Shown in pieces: positions 41,466 to 49,493 of a DNA stretch of 64,000 nt. Positions within the stretch are counted from its first letter, which is position 1. Each line of letters starts with the position of its first letter. The notes beneath the pieces are model-generated. The model did no database searches, was not told where the DNA came from, and worked only from the letters and a program-made list of their open reading frames with translations. Source of the DNA: Streptomyces hyaluromycini (GTDB lineage Bacteria > Actinomycetota > Actinomycetes > Streptomycetales > Streptomycetaceae); NCBI RefSeq assembly GCF_002217755.1, contig NZ_BCFL01000038.1, positions 1-64,000 of the forward strand, in the 5' to 3' direction. A program made the position numbers and the translations under genes.

Positions 41466-42241
41466 CGCAGCCTGCTCGACGCGAGGACCGAGACCAGGTG
41501 CAGCAGGGTCTGGAGCAGCGCGATGCCGGCCAGCACGGCGGTGCCGAGGCGGGTGAAGAAGAGGTCGCCGCGGACGTGGTCGACGATCGCGAGGACCAGG
41601 ATCAGCAGGGACGCCTCGATGCCGAGGATCAGCCGGTGGAACCGGAGCAGGGCGGCGGCCCGGCGGGCCAGCGCCATCCCGGAGGAGCGCATCTCGGCGG
41701 CGGCCTCCTTGACCACCGGCAGCCCGGCCTGGTGGCGGGCGACGCCGACCAGGTCGGTCTCGGCCTTGATCAGGATCGCGCCGAGCGCGGCCAGGGTGCC
41801 GAGGAAGGCCCACAGCCAGTCGATACGGCCGCTGCCGAACAGGTCGGCGGCGCGCAGGCCGAGCCCGACAAGAACGGCCGCGTCAGTCAGATACGCACCC
41901 ACCCGGTCGAGGTAGACCCCGCCCAGCGAGTACTGCTGCTTCCAGCGGGCGACCTCGCCGTCGACGCAGTCGAGCAGCAGGTACATCTGGACGCAGACCA
42001 CGCCGAGCACGGCGCCCGTGATCCCCGGCACCAGCAGGGCCGGGGCCGCGAGCACGCCGAAGACGGTCATCAGGTACGTGAGCTGGTTGGGCGTGACCCT
42101 GGTGTTCACCAGGTAGCGGTCCACCCGCAGGGACACCTCACGCATGTAGAGGCGCCCCATCCAGTGCTCACCGCTGCGCCGGTCCTTGACCCCTGCGGGG
42201 TGCACGACCGGACGGAGTTCAGCTACCGATGGCCTTGACAT
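41462..42241 (-). CDS. CDP-alcohol phosphatidyltransferase-fold protein with altered active site
   Basis: 259 aa from the ATG at 42239-42241, overlapping the dehydrogenase gene by 23 bp. Six membrane helices are likely. The family motif D-x2-DG-x2-AR-x8-G-x3-D-x3-D reads DCVDGEVARWKQQY, then SLGGVYLDRVGA: the last aspartate, thought to be the catalytic base, is alanine (GCG). The first three aspartates, which bind metal and CDP, are intact. It may use another base, act on a different acceptor, or be non-catalytic. Compare the full motif in the protein at 44017-45792. Confidence 0.85.
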   Translation of the reverse strand: MSRPSVAELRPVVHPAGVKDRRSGEHWMGRLYMREVSLRVDRYLVNTRVTPNQLTYLMTVFGVLAAPALLVPGITGAVLGVVCVQMYLLLDCVDGEVARWKQQYSLGGVYLDRVGAYLTDAAVLVGLGLRAADLFGSGRIDWLWAFLGTLAALGAILIKAETDLVGVARHQAGLPVVKEAAAEMRSSGMALARRAAALLRFHRLILGIEASLLILVLAIVDHVRGDLFFTRLGTAVLAGIALLQTLLHLVSVLASSRLR

Positions 42242-43280
42242 AGTCGACGTAGAAGTCCTTGATCTGGTGGGTCTTGAGGTCGAGGTGTTCGAGGATGGTG
42301 TAGCGGCCGGGCCGGGTCTCCGGAGCGAACTCCACGACCCGGACGAACTCGTCCACGGTGAAGCCGATCTCCTCCGGCAGCACCGGCAGTCCGTGCCGGC
42401 GCAGCACATCGGCCATGTACACGGACTGCTCGTGGGCTCCGCGCAGGTACATCGCGAAAGCCGCGCCGAGCCCGCACTGCTCGCCATGGCTGGCGGCACG
42501 CCTCGGGAACAGCAGGTCGAAGGCGTGGTTGATCTCGTGGCAGGCGCCGGAGGACGGACGGGAGTCGCCCGACACCGACATGGCGATACCGCTGAGCACC
42601 AGCGCCTCGGCGAGGACCTGGAGGAAGTCGTTCTCGCCGATGCCGCCGGGGTGGCGCAGCACCGCCTCGCCGGCCTGCCGGGCCATGGCGGCCGCCAGAC
42701 CGTCGATCTTCTCGCCGTTCACGCGGTGGGACAGCTCCCAGTCCGCGATCGCGGAGATGTTGGAGACGGCGTCGCCGATGCCCGAGCGCACGAAGCGCGC
42801 CGGGGCCTCCCGGATGACGTCGAGGTCGATGACGACCGCGATCGGGTTCGGCACACCGTAGGAGCCGCGGCCCGCGTCGTTGTCGAGGGTGGCGACCGGC
42901 GAGCACAGGCCGTCGTGCGCGAGGTTCGTCGGCACGGCGACCAGCGGCAGGCCGACCCGGGCGGCGGCGAACTTGGCGCAGTCGATGATCTTGCCGCCGC
43001 CGAGGCCGACGACCGCGTCGTAGTGGCCGGCCTTGATGTCGCCGGCCAGCCGGATCGCGTCGTCGAGGGTGCCGCCGCCGACCTCGTACCAGGTGGCGCC
43101 GGGCAGGCTCGGCGAGACGCGCTCGCGCAGCTTCGAGCCGGAGCCGCCGCTGACGGCGACGGCGAGCCGCCCCGAGTGCGAGATGCGTTCGTCGGCGAGC
43201 ACGCCCGCCAGGTCGTCGAGGGCACCCGGGCGGATGTCCACGACGACCGGCGAGGGGATCAGCCGGGTCAGTACTGGCAC
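42219..43280 (-). CDS. Glycerol-1-phosphate dehydrogenase-like iron/zinc alcohol dehydrogenase
   Basis: 353 aa from the GTG at 43278-43280. The sequence fits the AraM/EgsA branch of the iron-containing alcohol dehydrogenases: SGGSGSKLRERV, GLGGGKIIDCAKFAA (NAD), TNLAHDGLCSPVA, and the metal ligands D in SGIGDAVSN, H in ACHEINHAFD and H in ASHGEQCGLG. Such enzymes reduce dihydroxyacetone phosphate to sn-glycerol 1-phosphate. 3-Dehydroquinate-synthase-like or scyllo-inosose-type activities are alternatives. Overlaps genes on both sides. Confidence 0.8.
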   Translation of the reverse strand: MPVLTRLIPSPVVVDIRPGALDDLAGVLADERISHSGRLAVAVSGGSGSKLRERVSPSLPGATWYEVGGGTLDDAIRLAGDIKAGHYDAVVGLGGGKIIDCAKFAAARVGLPLVAVPTNLAHDGLCSPVATLDNDAGRGSYGVPNPIAVVIDLDVIREAPARFVRSGIGDAVSNISAIADWELSHRVNGEKIDGLAAAMARQAGEAVLRHPGGIGENDFLQVLAEALVLSGIAMSVSGDSRPSSGACHEINHAFDLLFPRRAASHGEQCGLGAAFAMYLRGAHEQSVYMADVLRRHGLPVLPEEIGFTVDEFVRVVEFAPETRPGRYTILEHLDLKTHQIKDFYVDYVKAIGS

Positions 43281-44020
43281 GCGATCTCCCGTCCCCTGGC
43301 GAGATCGTCGTGGTTGTCGATCTCGACCCACCGGACGTCGCCGATGGGCGCCACGTCGATCCGGAAACCGCGGTTGACCAGCTCCTGGTAGCCGTGCTCG
43401 TAGAACTGCTGCGGGTCGGTCTCCCAGACCGCCTTCAGCGCGTCGGCCAGCTCGGGGGCCGCGTCGCCCTCGATGAGCGTGACGCCGATGTACTCGCCGG
43501 TGGCCTCGGCGGGGTCCATCAGCTTGGTGATCTTCGTCATGCCCTTGTCGGCGTCGACGACGACCTTCATCTCCTCGTCCGCGAGGGACTTCACGGTGTC
43601 CAGGGCGAGGATGATCCGCTTGCCGTCGCCGCGGGAGGCGAGCAGCGTCCGCTCGACGGAGACCGGGTGCACGGTGTCGCCGTTGGCGAGGATCACGCCG
43701 TCCTTGAGGGCGTCACGGCCGCACCACAGGGAGTAGGCGTTGTTCCACTCCTCGGCCTTGTCGTTGTCGATGAGGGTGAGCTTGAGGCCGTACTTGGCCT
43801 CCAGGGCCGCCTTGCGCTCGTAGACGGCCTCCTTGCGGTAGCCGACGATGATCGCGACCTCGGTCAGGCCGATCTCGGCGAAGTTGCCGAGGGTCAGGTC
43901 GAGCACCGTGATCGAGTCCTCTATCCCGGCGGGCCCCACCGGCACCAGCGCCTTGGGCAGGCTGTCGGTGTAGGGGCGCAGACGCCGTCCGGCGCCGGCC
44001 GCCAGCACGAGGCCGATCAT
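43268..44020 (-). CDS. Sugar/polyol-phosphate nucleotidyltransferase
   Basis: 250 aa. N-terminal LAAGAGRRLRPYTDSLPKAL is the NTP-transferase signature, and LANGDTVHP holds the metal aspartate. The C-terminal RWVEIDNHDDLARGREI resembles inositol-1-phosphate or phosphocholine cytidylyltransferases. It likely makes a CDP-activated polyol for the CDP-alcohol transferases of the operon. The ATG overlaps the upstream stop (ATGA). Confidence 0.88.
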   Translation of the reverse strand: MIGLVLAAGAGRRLRPYTDSLPKALVPVGPAGIEDSITVLDLTLGNFAEIGLTEVAIIVGYRKEAVYERKAALEAKYGLKLTLIDNDKAEEWNNAYSLWCGRDALKDGVILANGDTVHPVSVERTLLASRGDGKRIILALDTVKSLADEEMKVVVDADKGMTKITKLMDPAEATGEYIGVTLIEGDAAPELADALKAVWETDPQQFYEHGYQELVNRGFRIDVAPIGDVRWVEIDNHDDLARGREIACQY

Positions 44021-45792
44021 GCGGGTTCTCCTTCATCGTGTACGGCGGGTGCCCCTGCGGACACCCAGAAGCGGATGCTCTCGACGAGCACCAGCCCGGC
44101 CACGGCCACGGCCAGGACCGTGAGCGCGACCTTGAACTGTGCGGCGGTGAGCGCCGCGGCCAGAACGGTGACCAGCAGCGTTCGCCCTTCCTGCCCCCCG
44201 ATGGCGCGGACCAGCCAGGCCGGCGGCGCCCCGGCGTCGCCGCGGATGCGGTACACCGTGTCGTAGTGATGGTAGGCGACGGCGGCCACCAGGCCGAAAG
44301 CTGCAGGAAGGGCTCCGTTCACCCCGGATTTGCTTGCGAGGACCAGGACGGTGCCGTACTCGGCGGCCCGGAAGAGGGGCGGGACCAGCCAGTCGAGGGC
44401 GCCCTTGAGAGGGCCGGCCAGGGCCCGGCCGGAGGCGACGGCGTAGACGAAGGCGCCCACGACCGGCGCCCAGGTCACCCCGGAGAGAAGGGAGGCAGTG
44501 AGAACCGCCACTCCGGCGAGCGCCAGCACGAGCGGGGGGCCGAGCGGGGTACGCCCGCCGGTGCGGGACACGAATCCCGCGAGGGGGCCGTTGTCCGCGA
44601 GGTCCGCCAGCGCCTGCGCCGCCCGGTCGGTGCGCTTCGCCTTCCGGGTCAGCGACCGCAGGACCCGCCCTGCCGTGGTGTACGTGGCCGCGAAGGCGCA
44701 GCCGATCAGCAGTACAGAGAAGGTGATGCGGGGGGTCGTGGCCGCCGTGAGGACGGCTATCAGTGCCCATCGTTCGCCGATGGGCAGGACTATCATCCGG
44801 CGCACCCAGACCGTCCAGCCGACGCTGTCGAGGCGTCCGGAGAGGGCGGCGGTGGGGCTGGTGTTGGCGGTGGCGTCGTGGTTGGCCTCATTGAAGGAGA
44901 AGTCGACCACGTGCCGGCAGGTCTGGAGGATCATCGCGCCCAGTGCCAGCGCCCATACATCGTCGTGGCCGCCGCCGCGGGCGGCGCCCAGGGCGAGGCC
45001 CGCGTAGTAGGCGTACTCCTTGGCCCGGTCGAAGGTGGCGTCCAGCCAGGCGCCGAGCGTGGAGTACTGCAGGGAGTAGCGGGCGAGCTGGCCGTCGGTG
45101 CAGTCCAGGACGAAGGACGCGATCAGCAGGACGCCCGCGGCGACGAACCCGGCCCGGGTGCCGGTGGCCGCGCAGCTCGCCGCGATCAGGGCGGTGACCA
45201 GCGAGGCGGTGGTGACCTGGTTGGGGGTCAGTCCGCGCCTGGCGCACCAGCGGGCGAGGTACCGGGAGTACGGGCTGATGAAGAAGGTGGTGAAGAAGCC
45301 GTCGCGGGACTTCACGGCCGACTTCAGGCGTACGGCCTCGTCGTCGACGGCGGCGACGGCCTGCCGCGCCTCGTTGCGGGCCTGCGGGTCGGCGGGGACG
45401 GCGGCGACCAGGCTGCCGAGCTCGGGGTGGTGGACGTCCGCGTCCAGGGCGGAGACGAGACCGTCGACGGCGAGGGCGGTACCGCCGCCCGCGGAGGCTT
45501 CCCCGGCCAGCGCGCGGCTCAGGGCCTGACGGCCGGCCGGCTGGGCGGTGACGGCGCCGGGGATCGCGGCGAGCGGGAAGCGGGGGTCGGTGAGACCGAG
45601 CCGCAGGGCGTGCACATGACCGACGAAGCGGGCGTCGACGACGGCGACGCGCCGGTCGGCGGGGACGGCGGTGAGCAGGGCCTCGGTCTCGGCGGTGTCC
45701 GACGCCGTCCACACCTCGAAGCCGAGCGCCCGCAGATCGCTCTCCAGTGACGATCCGGGGACCGGCGGACCGGTGACGATGGCGGTCGACAA
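44017..45792 (-). CDS. CDP-alcohol phosphatidyltransferase-domain protein with DUF5941-like C-terminus
   Basis: 591 aa from a TTG at 45790-45792 (GGGAG 9 nt upstream). The N-terminal 150 residues look like a degenerate Rossmann/nucleotidyltransferase-like domain. A CDP-alcohol transferase domain follows (about 165-400) with the full motif DCTDGQLARYSLQY then STLGAWLDATFDRAKEY, all four aspartates present. The C-terminal 180 residues add further membrane helices (about 410-590) as in DUF5941 proteins. First gene of the operon. The nucleotidyltransferase-CDP-alcohol-transferase pairing recalls inositol-phosphate polymer enzymes. Confidence 0.85.
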   Translation of the reverse strand: MSTAIVTGPPVPGSSLESDLRALGFEVWTASDTAETEALLTAVPADRRVAVVDARFVGHVHALRLGLTDPRFPLAAIPGAVTAQPAGRQALSRALAGEASAGGGTALAVDGLVSALDADVHHPELGSLVAAVPADPQARNEARQAVAAVDDEAVRLKSAVKSRDGFFTTFFISPYSRYLARWCARRGLTPNQVTTASLVTALIAASCAATGTRAGFVAAGVLLIASFVLDCTDGQLARYSLQYSTLGAWLDATFDRAKEYAYYAGLALGAARGGGHDDVWALALGAMILQTCRHVVDFSFNEANHDATANTSPTAALSGRLDSVGWTVWVRRMIVLPIGERWALIAVLTAATTPRITFSVLLIGCAFAATYTTAGRVLRSLTRKAKRTDRAAQALADLADNGPLAGFVSRTGGRTPLGPPLVLALAGVAVLTASLLSGVTWAPVVGAFVYAVASGRALAGPLKGALDWLVPPLFRAAEYGTVLVLASKSGVNGALPAAFGLVAAVAYHHYDTVYRIRGDAGAPPAWLVRAIGGQEGRTLLVTVLAAALTAAQFKVALTVLAVAVAGLVLVESIRFWVSAGAPAVHDEGEPA

Positions 45793-45885
45793 CCGAACTC
45801 ACTCCCTGGGTGCCGGCCTATGGGCGCCGGTCTGCTGCGTGGTCGAGCGGGGTGTGCCCGGTGGCCCCCGGGCGGCATTCGGCAG

Positions 45886-45929
45886 AGGTTAGCGGATGGT
45901 GAGGACTGCTTGTTCACCGGCCGTTCACG
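45886..45929 (-). promoter_or_regulatory. PHO-box-like promoter of the polyol-phosphate operon
   Basis: GTTCACCGGCC (45912) and GTTCACGGCAC (45923) are consecutive 11-bp units matching the GTTCACC core of Streptomyces PhoP sites. On the minus strand TAACCT (45886-45891) could be the -10, which puts the repeat over the -35 region, as in PhoP-activated promoters. The units read opposite to the operon, a caveat. Confidence 0.55.
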
Positions 45930-46092
45930 GCACGGTCGACCCACTCTGTCCCGGCCTTTGCCGAGATCATCATCCGTGATCCGGGCCCCGGCCCACAAAC
46001 CGCGTTCACGGAACGGACATTGAGGACACCCGCCCGCGGGGCCGCGAGCGTCCACCCGCACGGCCCGACCCCTCACGGAAGGTAACTGAGGC

Positions 46093-46129
46093 TGCCCTGA
46101 CCTGGGATTCGTTTCCGCAGGTCAGGGCA
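46093..46129. terminator. Perfect 12-bp inverted repeat upstream of the CDF gene
   Basis: TGCCCTGACCTG (46093-46104) and CAGGTCAGGGCA (46118-46129) with a 13-nt loop, 88 bp before the CDF start. It has no U-tract. A leader terminator/attenuator or a large operator are both possible. Confidence 0.5.
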
Positions 46130-46217
46130 CATGACAACGGTGTTCAGTGCCGCGTTGCCGGATACCCCCCACCCGTAGTTCACTGTGATCCCGGGCGGAA
46201 CACAGGAGGCGTATCTC

Positions 46218-47159
46218 ATGGGGGCAGGGCACGACCACGGCCACGGGCACACCCACGCGCCGGCCACCGGCACGGCCGCGGCGGCTTACCGCGGACGGCT
46301 TCGGGTGGCGCTCGCCATCACCCTCGGGGTGATGGTGGTCGAGATCGCCGGCGGTCTGGTGGCCGACTCGCTCGCGCTGATCGCGGACGCGGCCCACATG
46401 GCGACCGACGCGCTGGGCCTCGGCATGGCCCTGCTGGCGATCCACTTCGCCAACCGCCCGCCGAGCACCAACCGCACCTTCGGCCTCGCCCGCGCCGAGA
46501 TCCTCGCCGCCCTGGCGAACTGTCTGCTGCTGCTCGTGGTCGGCGGATATGTGCTGTACGAGGCGATCCAGCGGTTCGTCACGCCCGCGGACACCCACGG
46601 CGGCCAGATGATCGTGTTCGGTCTGATCGGCCTGGTCGCCAACATGATCTCGCTCACGCTGCTGGTGCGCGGCCAGCAGGAGAGCCTGAACGTGCGCGGG
46701 GCCTTCCTGGAGGTGGCGGCCGACGCGCTGGGCTCGCTGGCGGTGCTGATCTCGGCGGTGGTGATCCTGACCACCGGCTGGCAGACGGCCGACCCGATCG
46801 CCTCGCTGGTCATCGGCCTCATGATCGTGCCGAGGACACTGAAACTGCTGCGCGAGACCCTGGACGTCCTGCTGGAGGCGGCACCGCGGGACGTCGACAT
46901 GGCGGAGGTACGGACGCACATCCTGGCGCTTGACGGCGTGGAGGACGTCCACGATCTGCACGCCTGGACGATCACCTCGGGGATGCCGGTGCTCTCGGCG
47001 CACGTGGTGGTCCGCTCGGACGTGCTGAGCGCCATCGGCCACGAGAAGATGCTGCACGAGCTGCAGGGCTGCCTGGGCCACCACTTCGACGTGGAGCACT
47101 GCACCTTCCAGCTGGAGCCGGGCGGGCACGCGGAGCACGAGGCCCGGCTCTGCCACTGA
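46218..47159 (+). CDS. Cation diffusion facilitator transporter
   Basis: 313 aa from the ATG at 46218 with GGAGG 8 nt upstream. Six membrane helices and a C-terminal cytoplasmic domain (about 215-300). The N-terminus is His-rich (HDHGHGHTH), typical for Zn/Co/Ni exporters. TM2 has IADAAHMATDALG with the HxxxD pair; in TM5 the usual H is E (FLEVAADALGS), so one binding-site ligand differs from the Zn-type pattern. Divergent from the polyol operon. Confidence 0.94.
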   Translation: MGAGHDHGHGHTHAPATGTAAAAYRGRLRVALAITLGVMVVEIAGGLVADSLALIADAAHMATDALGLGMALLAIHFANRPPSTNRTFGLARAEILAALANCLLLLVVGGYVLYEAIQRFVTPADTHGGQMIVFGLIGLVANMISLTLLVRGQQESLNVRGAFLEVAADALGSLAVLISAVVILTTGWQTADPIASLVIGLMIVPRTLKLLRETLDVLLEAAPRDVDMAEVRTHILALDGVEDVHDLHAWTITSGMPVLSAHVVVRSDVLSAIGHEKMLHELQGCLGHHFDVEHCTFQLEPGGHAEHEARLCH

Positions 47160-47362
47160 CCCCGTCACGGTCAGATACCGGAACGCAGCGCTCCGCACTC
47201 CCCCGGCGTCCTTGTGTTCGAGACCCCCGGACGGTTCCCTCCGGCACCCGTAGGGCACGATCAACTACCGGGTCCCTCTTCCGGCGTGCCCGTGCCGGGA
47301 AGTGCCGGGAGTGTCGGATTCGTACGGCAGACTTGGTGCGAAGACCGAGGCGAAGGATGGGT

Positions 47363-47956
47363 ATGCCGATCACACCTGCCACCGCGACGCACAGCACGTC
47401 GGAAGGGACCGCAGACGCGATTTTCCTTGAACTCGTCGACGAGAAGGGTGTGACCATCGGCACCGCGGAGAAGCTGGCCGCGCACCAGCCGCCCGGGCAG
47501 CTGCACCGGGCGTTCTCCGTCTTCCTCTTCGACGAGCACGGCAGGCTGCTGCTCCAGCAGCGGGCACTGGGCAAGTACCACTCCCCCGGCGTGTGGTCCA
47601 ACACCTGCTGCGGCCACCCCTACCCCGGTGAGGCCCCCTTCGCGGCGGCCGCCCGGCGGACCTTCGAGGAGCTGGGGGTCTCCCCGTCGCTGCTCGCCGA
47701 GGCGGGCACGGTCCGCTACAACCACCCGGACCCGGCCTCCGGCCTGGTCGAGCAGGAGTTCAACCACCTGTTCGTCGGCATGGTCCAGGCGCCGCTCGCG
47801 CCGGACCCGGAGGAGGTCGAGGCGACCGTCTTCGTGACGGCCGCCGAGCTGGCCGAACGGCACGCCGAGGACCCCTTCTCGTCCTGGTTCATGACCGTGC
47901 TGGACGCGGCCCGCCCCTCGGTCAGGGAGCTGACGGGCCCGTCCGCCGGCTGGTGA
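47363..47956 (+). CDS. idi: Isopentenyl-diphosphate delta-isomerase, type 1
   Basis: 197 aa from the ATG at 47363 (AAGG upstream; another ATG lies 6 nt earlier). Nudix-like fold: HRAFSVFLFDEHGRLLLQQR, the catalytic cysteine in SNTCCGHP, the glutamate in VEQEFNHLFVG and the C-terminal WFMTVLDAARP. It interconverts IPP and DMAPP and so complements the MEP genes in the hopanoid operon about 9-20 kb away. Single-gene unit, convergent with the ATPase gene (6 bp gap). Confidence 0.96.
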   Translation: MPITPATATHSTSEGTADAIFLELVDEKGVTIGTAEKLAAHQPPGQLHRAFSVFLFDEHGRLLLQQRALGKYHSPGVWSNTCCGHPYPGEAPFAAAARRTFEELGVSPSLLAEAGTVRYNHPDPASGLVEQEFNHLFVGMVQAPLAPDPEEVEATVFVTAAELAERHAEDPFSSWFMTVLDAARPSVRELTGPSAGW

Positions 47957-47962
47957 ACCTCC

Positions 47963-48457
47963 TCAGGGCAGCGTCGCGGGTTTGAGCGGCAGGGCGGCCC
48001 AGATCACCTTGCCGCCGCTCGACGTGTGCTCCACGTCCACGACTCCGCCCGCCTCCCGGGCCACCTCGCGCACCAGCAGCAGCCCCCGGCCGCCGAGCCG
48101 GCCGTGGTCGGCCTCCAGGGCGGTCGGGCGGTAGGGGTGGTTGTCCTCCACCGACACCCGCACCCACTCGGCGCCGACGGCGACCTCGACGGCGAGCATC
48201 GGCGACAGCAGCGCCGCGTGCTTGACCGCGTTGGTGACCAGCTCGGAGACGATCAGCAACAGCCCGTACACCAGGTCCTCCGAGACCGGGACGCCCTGGC
48301 GCTGGAGCAGGTCCCGTACGGCGCGCCGCGCCTGCGGGACCGAGGCGTCCACGGCGGCGGCGGTGAACCGCCAGACTCCTTCGTACGGCAGCGGATCCGG
48401 CGGCGCAGCGCCGCCTCCCTCTGGACGCGGGTCGTGCCCACGCCCGTGGTTCTCCAT
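47963..48457 (-). CDS. Anti-sigma-type ATP-binding protein (HATPase_c_2)
   Basis: 164 aa from the ATG at 48455-48457. GHKL motifs are LLIVSELVTNAVKHAALLSP (N box), VEDNHPYRP (degenerate G1) and GGRGLLLVREVAREAG (G2). This RsbW/SpoIIAB-like family is very numerous in Streptomyces and binds sigma factors or anti-anti-sigma proteins. No sigma or anti-anti-sigma gene is adjacent, so its partner is elsewhere. Confidence 0.9.
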   Translation of the reverse strand: MENHGRGHDPRPEGGGAAPPDPLPYEGVWRFTAAAVDASVPQARRAVRDLLQRQGVPVSEDLVYGLLLIVSELVTNAVKHAALLSPMLAVEVAVGAEWVRVSVEDNHPYRPTALEADHGRLGGRGLLLVREVAREAGGVVDVEHTSSGGKVIWAALPLKPATLP

Positions 48458-48737
48458 CGTCCGGTCGCCACCCTCGCGCTCGATTGTCACCACACGTCGA
48501 GTGTTGGTAACGACCCGCTCCGCTCCGGATGACTGAACACAAGTCAGCAACTATCGAACGGATCTGACCGTTGGCGTATGACAAGGTCAGTTGTGGAGCG
48601 ACTCTTGCCCTCCTCAGTGCCGACTTCGCGAACTATTCGGGTTGTACGGGTATGAGAACTTTCCGACGGGACGCGGTGCGGCTCCCCGGACACCACCGGA
48701 ATTCCGCTCCACCCGGGCGCGGATACCATCCCGCACT

Positions 48738-49493
48738 ATGGAGCCCCGCCTCGACCACCAGGTCAGAAACGCCGTTGCCACGGTAGTCATCGGCAATGCG
48801 GCCAAACGCAACGCGATGACCGCGGACATGTGGCGCGCCCTCCCGCCCCTCCTCGACGCCCTCGCGGCCGACCCCGCCGTGCGGGCCCTCGTCCTCACCG
48901 GCGAGGGCGGCACCTTCTGCGCCGGCGCCGACATCTCCGGCCTCCGGGGCTCCTCCGCCGAGGCACAGACCCTCGCCGTCGCGGCCGAGGAGGCGCTCGC
49001 CGCGTTCCCCAAGCCGACCCTCGCCGCGGTGCGCGGCCACTGCGTCGGCGGCGGCTCGCAGCTCGCCGCCGCCTGCGATCTGCGGTTCGCCGAGGAGGGC
49101 GCGCTGTTCGGGGTGACACCGGCCAAGCTCGGCATCGTCTACCCGGCCGCCTCCACCCGGCGCCTGGTGTCCCTCGTCGGCCCGGCCACCACCAAGTACC
49201 TCCTCTTCTCCGGCGAGCTGATCGACGCGGCGCGGGCGCTGCGCACCGGGCTGGTCGACGAGGTACTGCCGGAGGGCGAACTGGACAAGCGGGTGGCCGA
49301 GTTCACCCGGACTCTGGCGGCCCGCTCGCAGCTGACGCAGGCCGCCGCGAAGGAGTTCGCGAACGGCCGTACGGACCGGGACGCGCACTGGGCGGAGCAG
49401 GCACGCGGCAGCGGCGACACCGCCGAGGGCGTCGCCGCGTTCCTGGAGCGCCGTCAGCCGCGGTTCACGTGGGCTGTTCCCGGCCGACGATGA
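48738..49493 (+). CDS. Crotonase-fold protein (enoyl-CoA hydratase-like)
   Basis: 251 aa from the ATG at 48738. The crotonase oxyanion elements are clear: GTFCAGADISGLRG (about 57-70) and HCVGGGSQLAAACDLRFAEE (about 99-118). The two hydratase glutamates are not: the position of the first (GCELA in the rat enzyme) is Q (GSQLA), and the second (QPE) lies in FGVTPAKLG without a Glu. It may therefore be an isomerase, hydrolase or thioesterase-like member. TACCAT, 8 nt before the ATG, could give a leaderless mRNA. Confidence 0.88.
   Translation: MEPRLDHQVRNAVATVVIGNAAKRNAMTADMWRALPPLLDALAADPAVRALVLTGEGGTFCAGADISGLRGSSAEAQTLAVAAEEALAAFPKPTLAAVRGHCVGGGSQLAAACDLRFAEEGALFGVTPAKLGIVYPAASTRRLVSLVGPATTKYLLFSGELIDAARALRTGLVDEVLPEGELDKRVAEFTRTLAARSQLTQAAAKEFANGRTDRDAHWAEQARGSGDTAEGVAAFLERRQPRFTWAVPGRR

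Larger units (their letters stand above)
45793..46217. other. Divergent intergenic region
   Basis: 425 bp between the polyol-phosphate operon and the CDF transporter gene. Besides the PHO-box-like site it holds one further GTTCACGG (46004-46011) and a perfect inverted repeat at 46093-46129. No coding potential seen. Confidence 0.5.

Noticed and set aside
38282..45792. Hopanoid and polyol-phosphate genes as one giant operon
   Set aside because: A strong terminator at 38598-38636, a 219-bp gap before tagG and separate promoter-like regions argue for three units.
46004..46011. Additional GTTCACGG as part of a larger PHO box
   Set aside because: It is isolated and has no partner at an 11-bp step, unlike the pair at 45912-45929.
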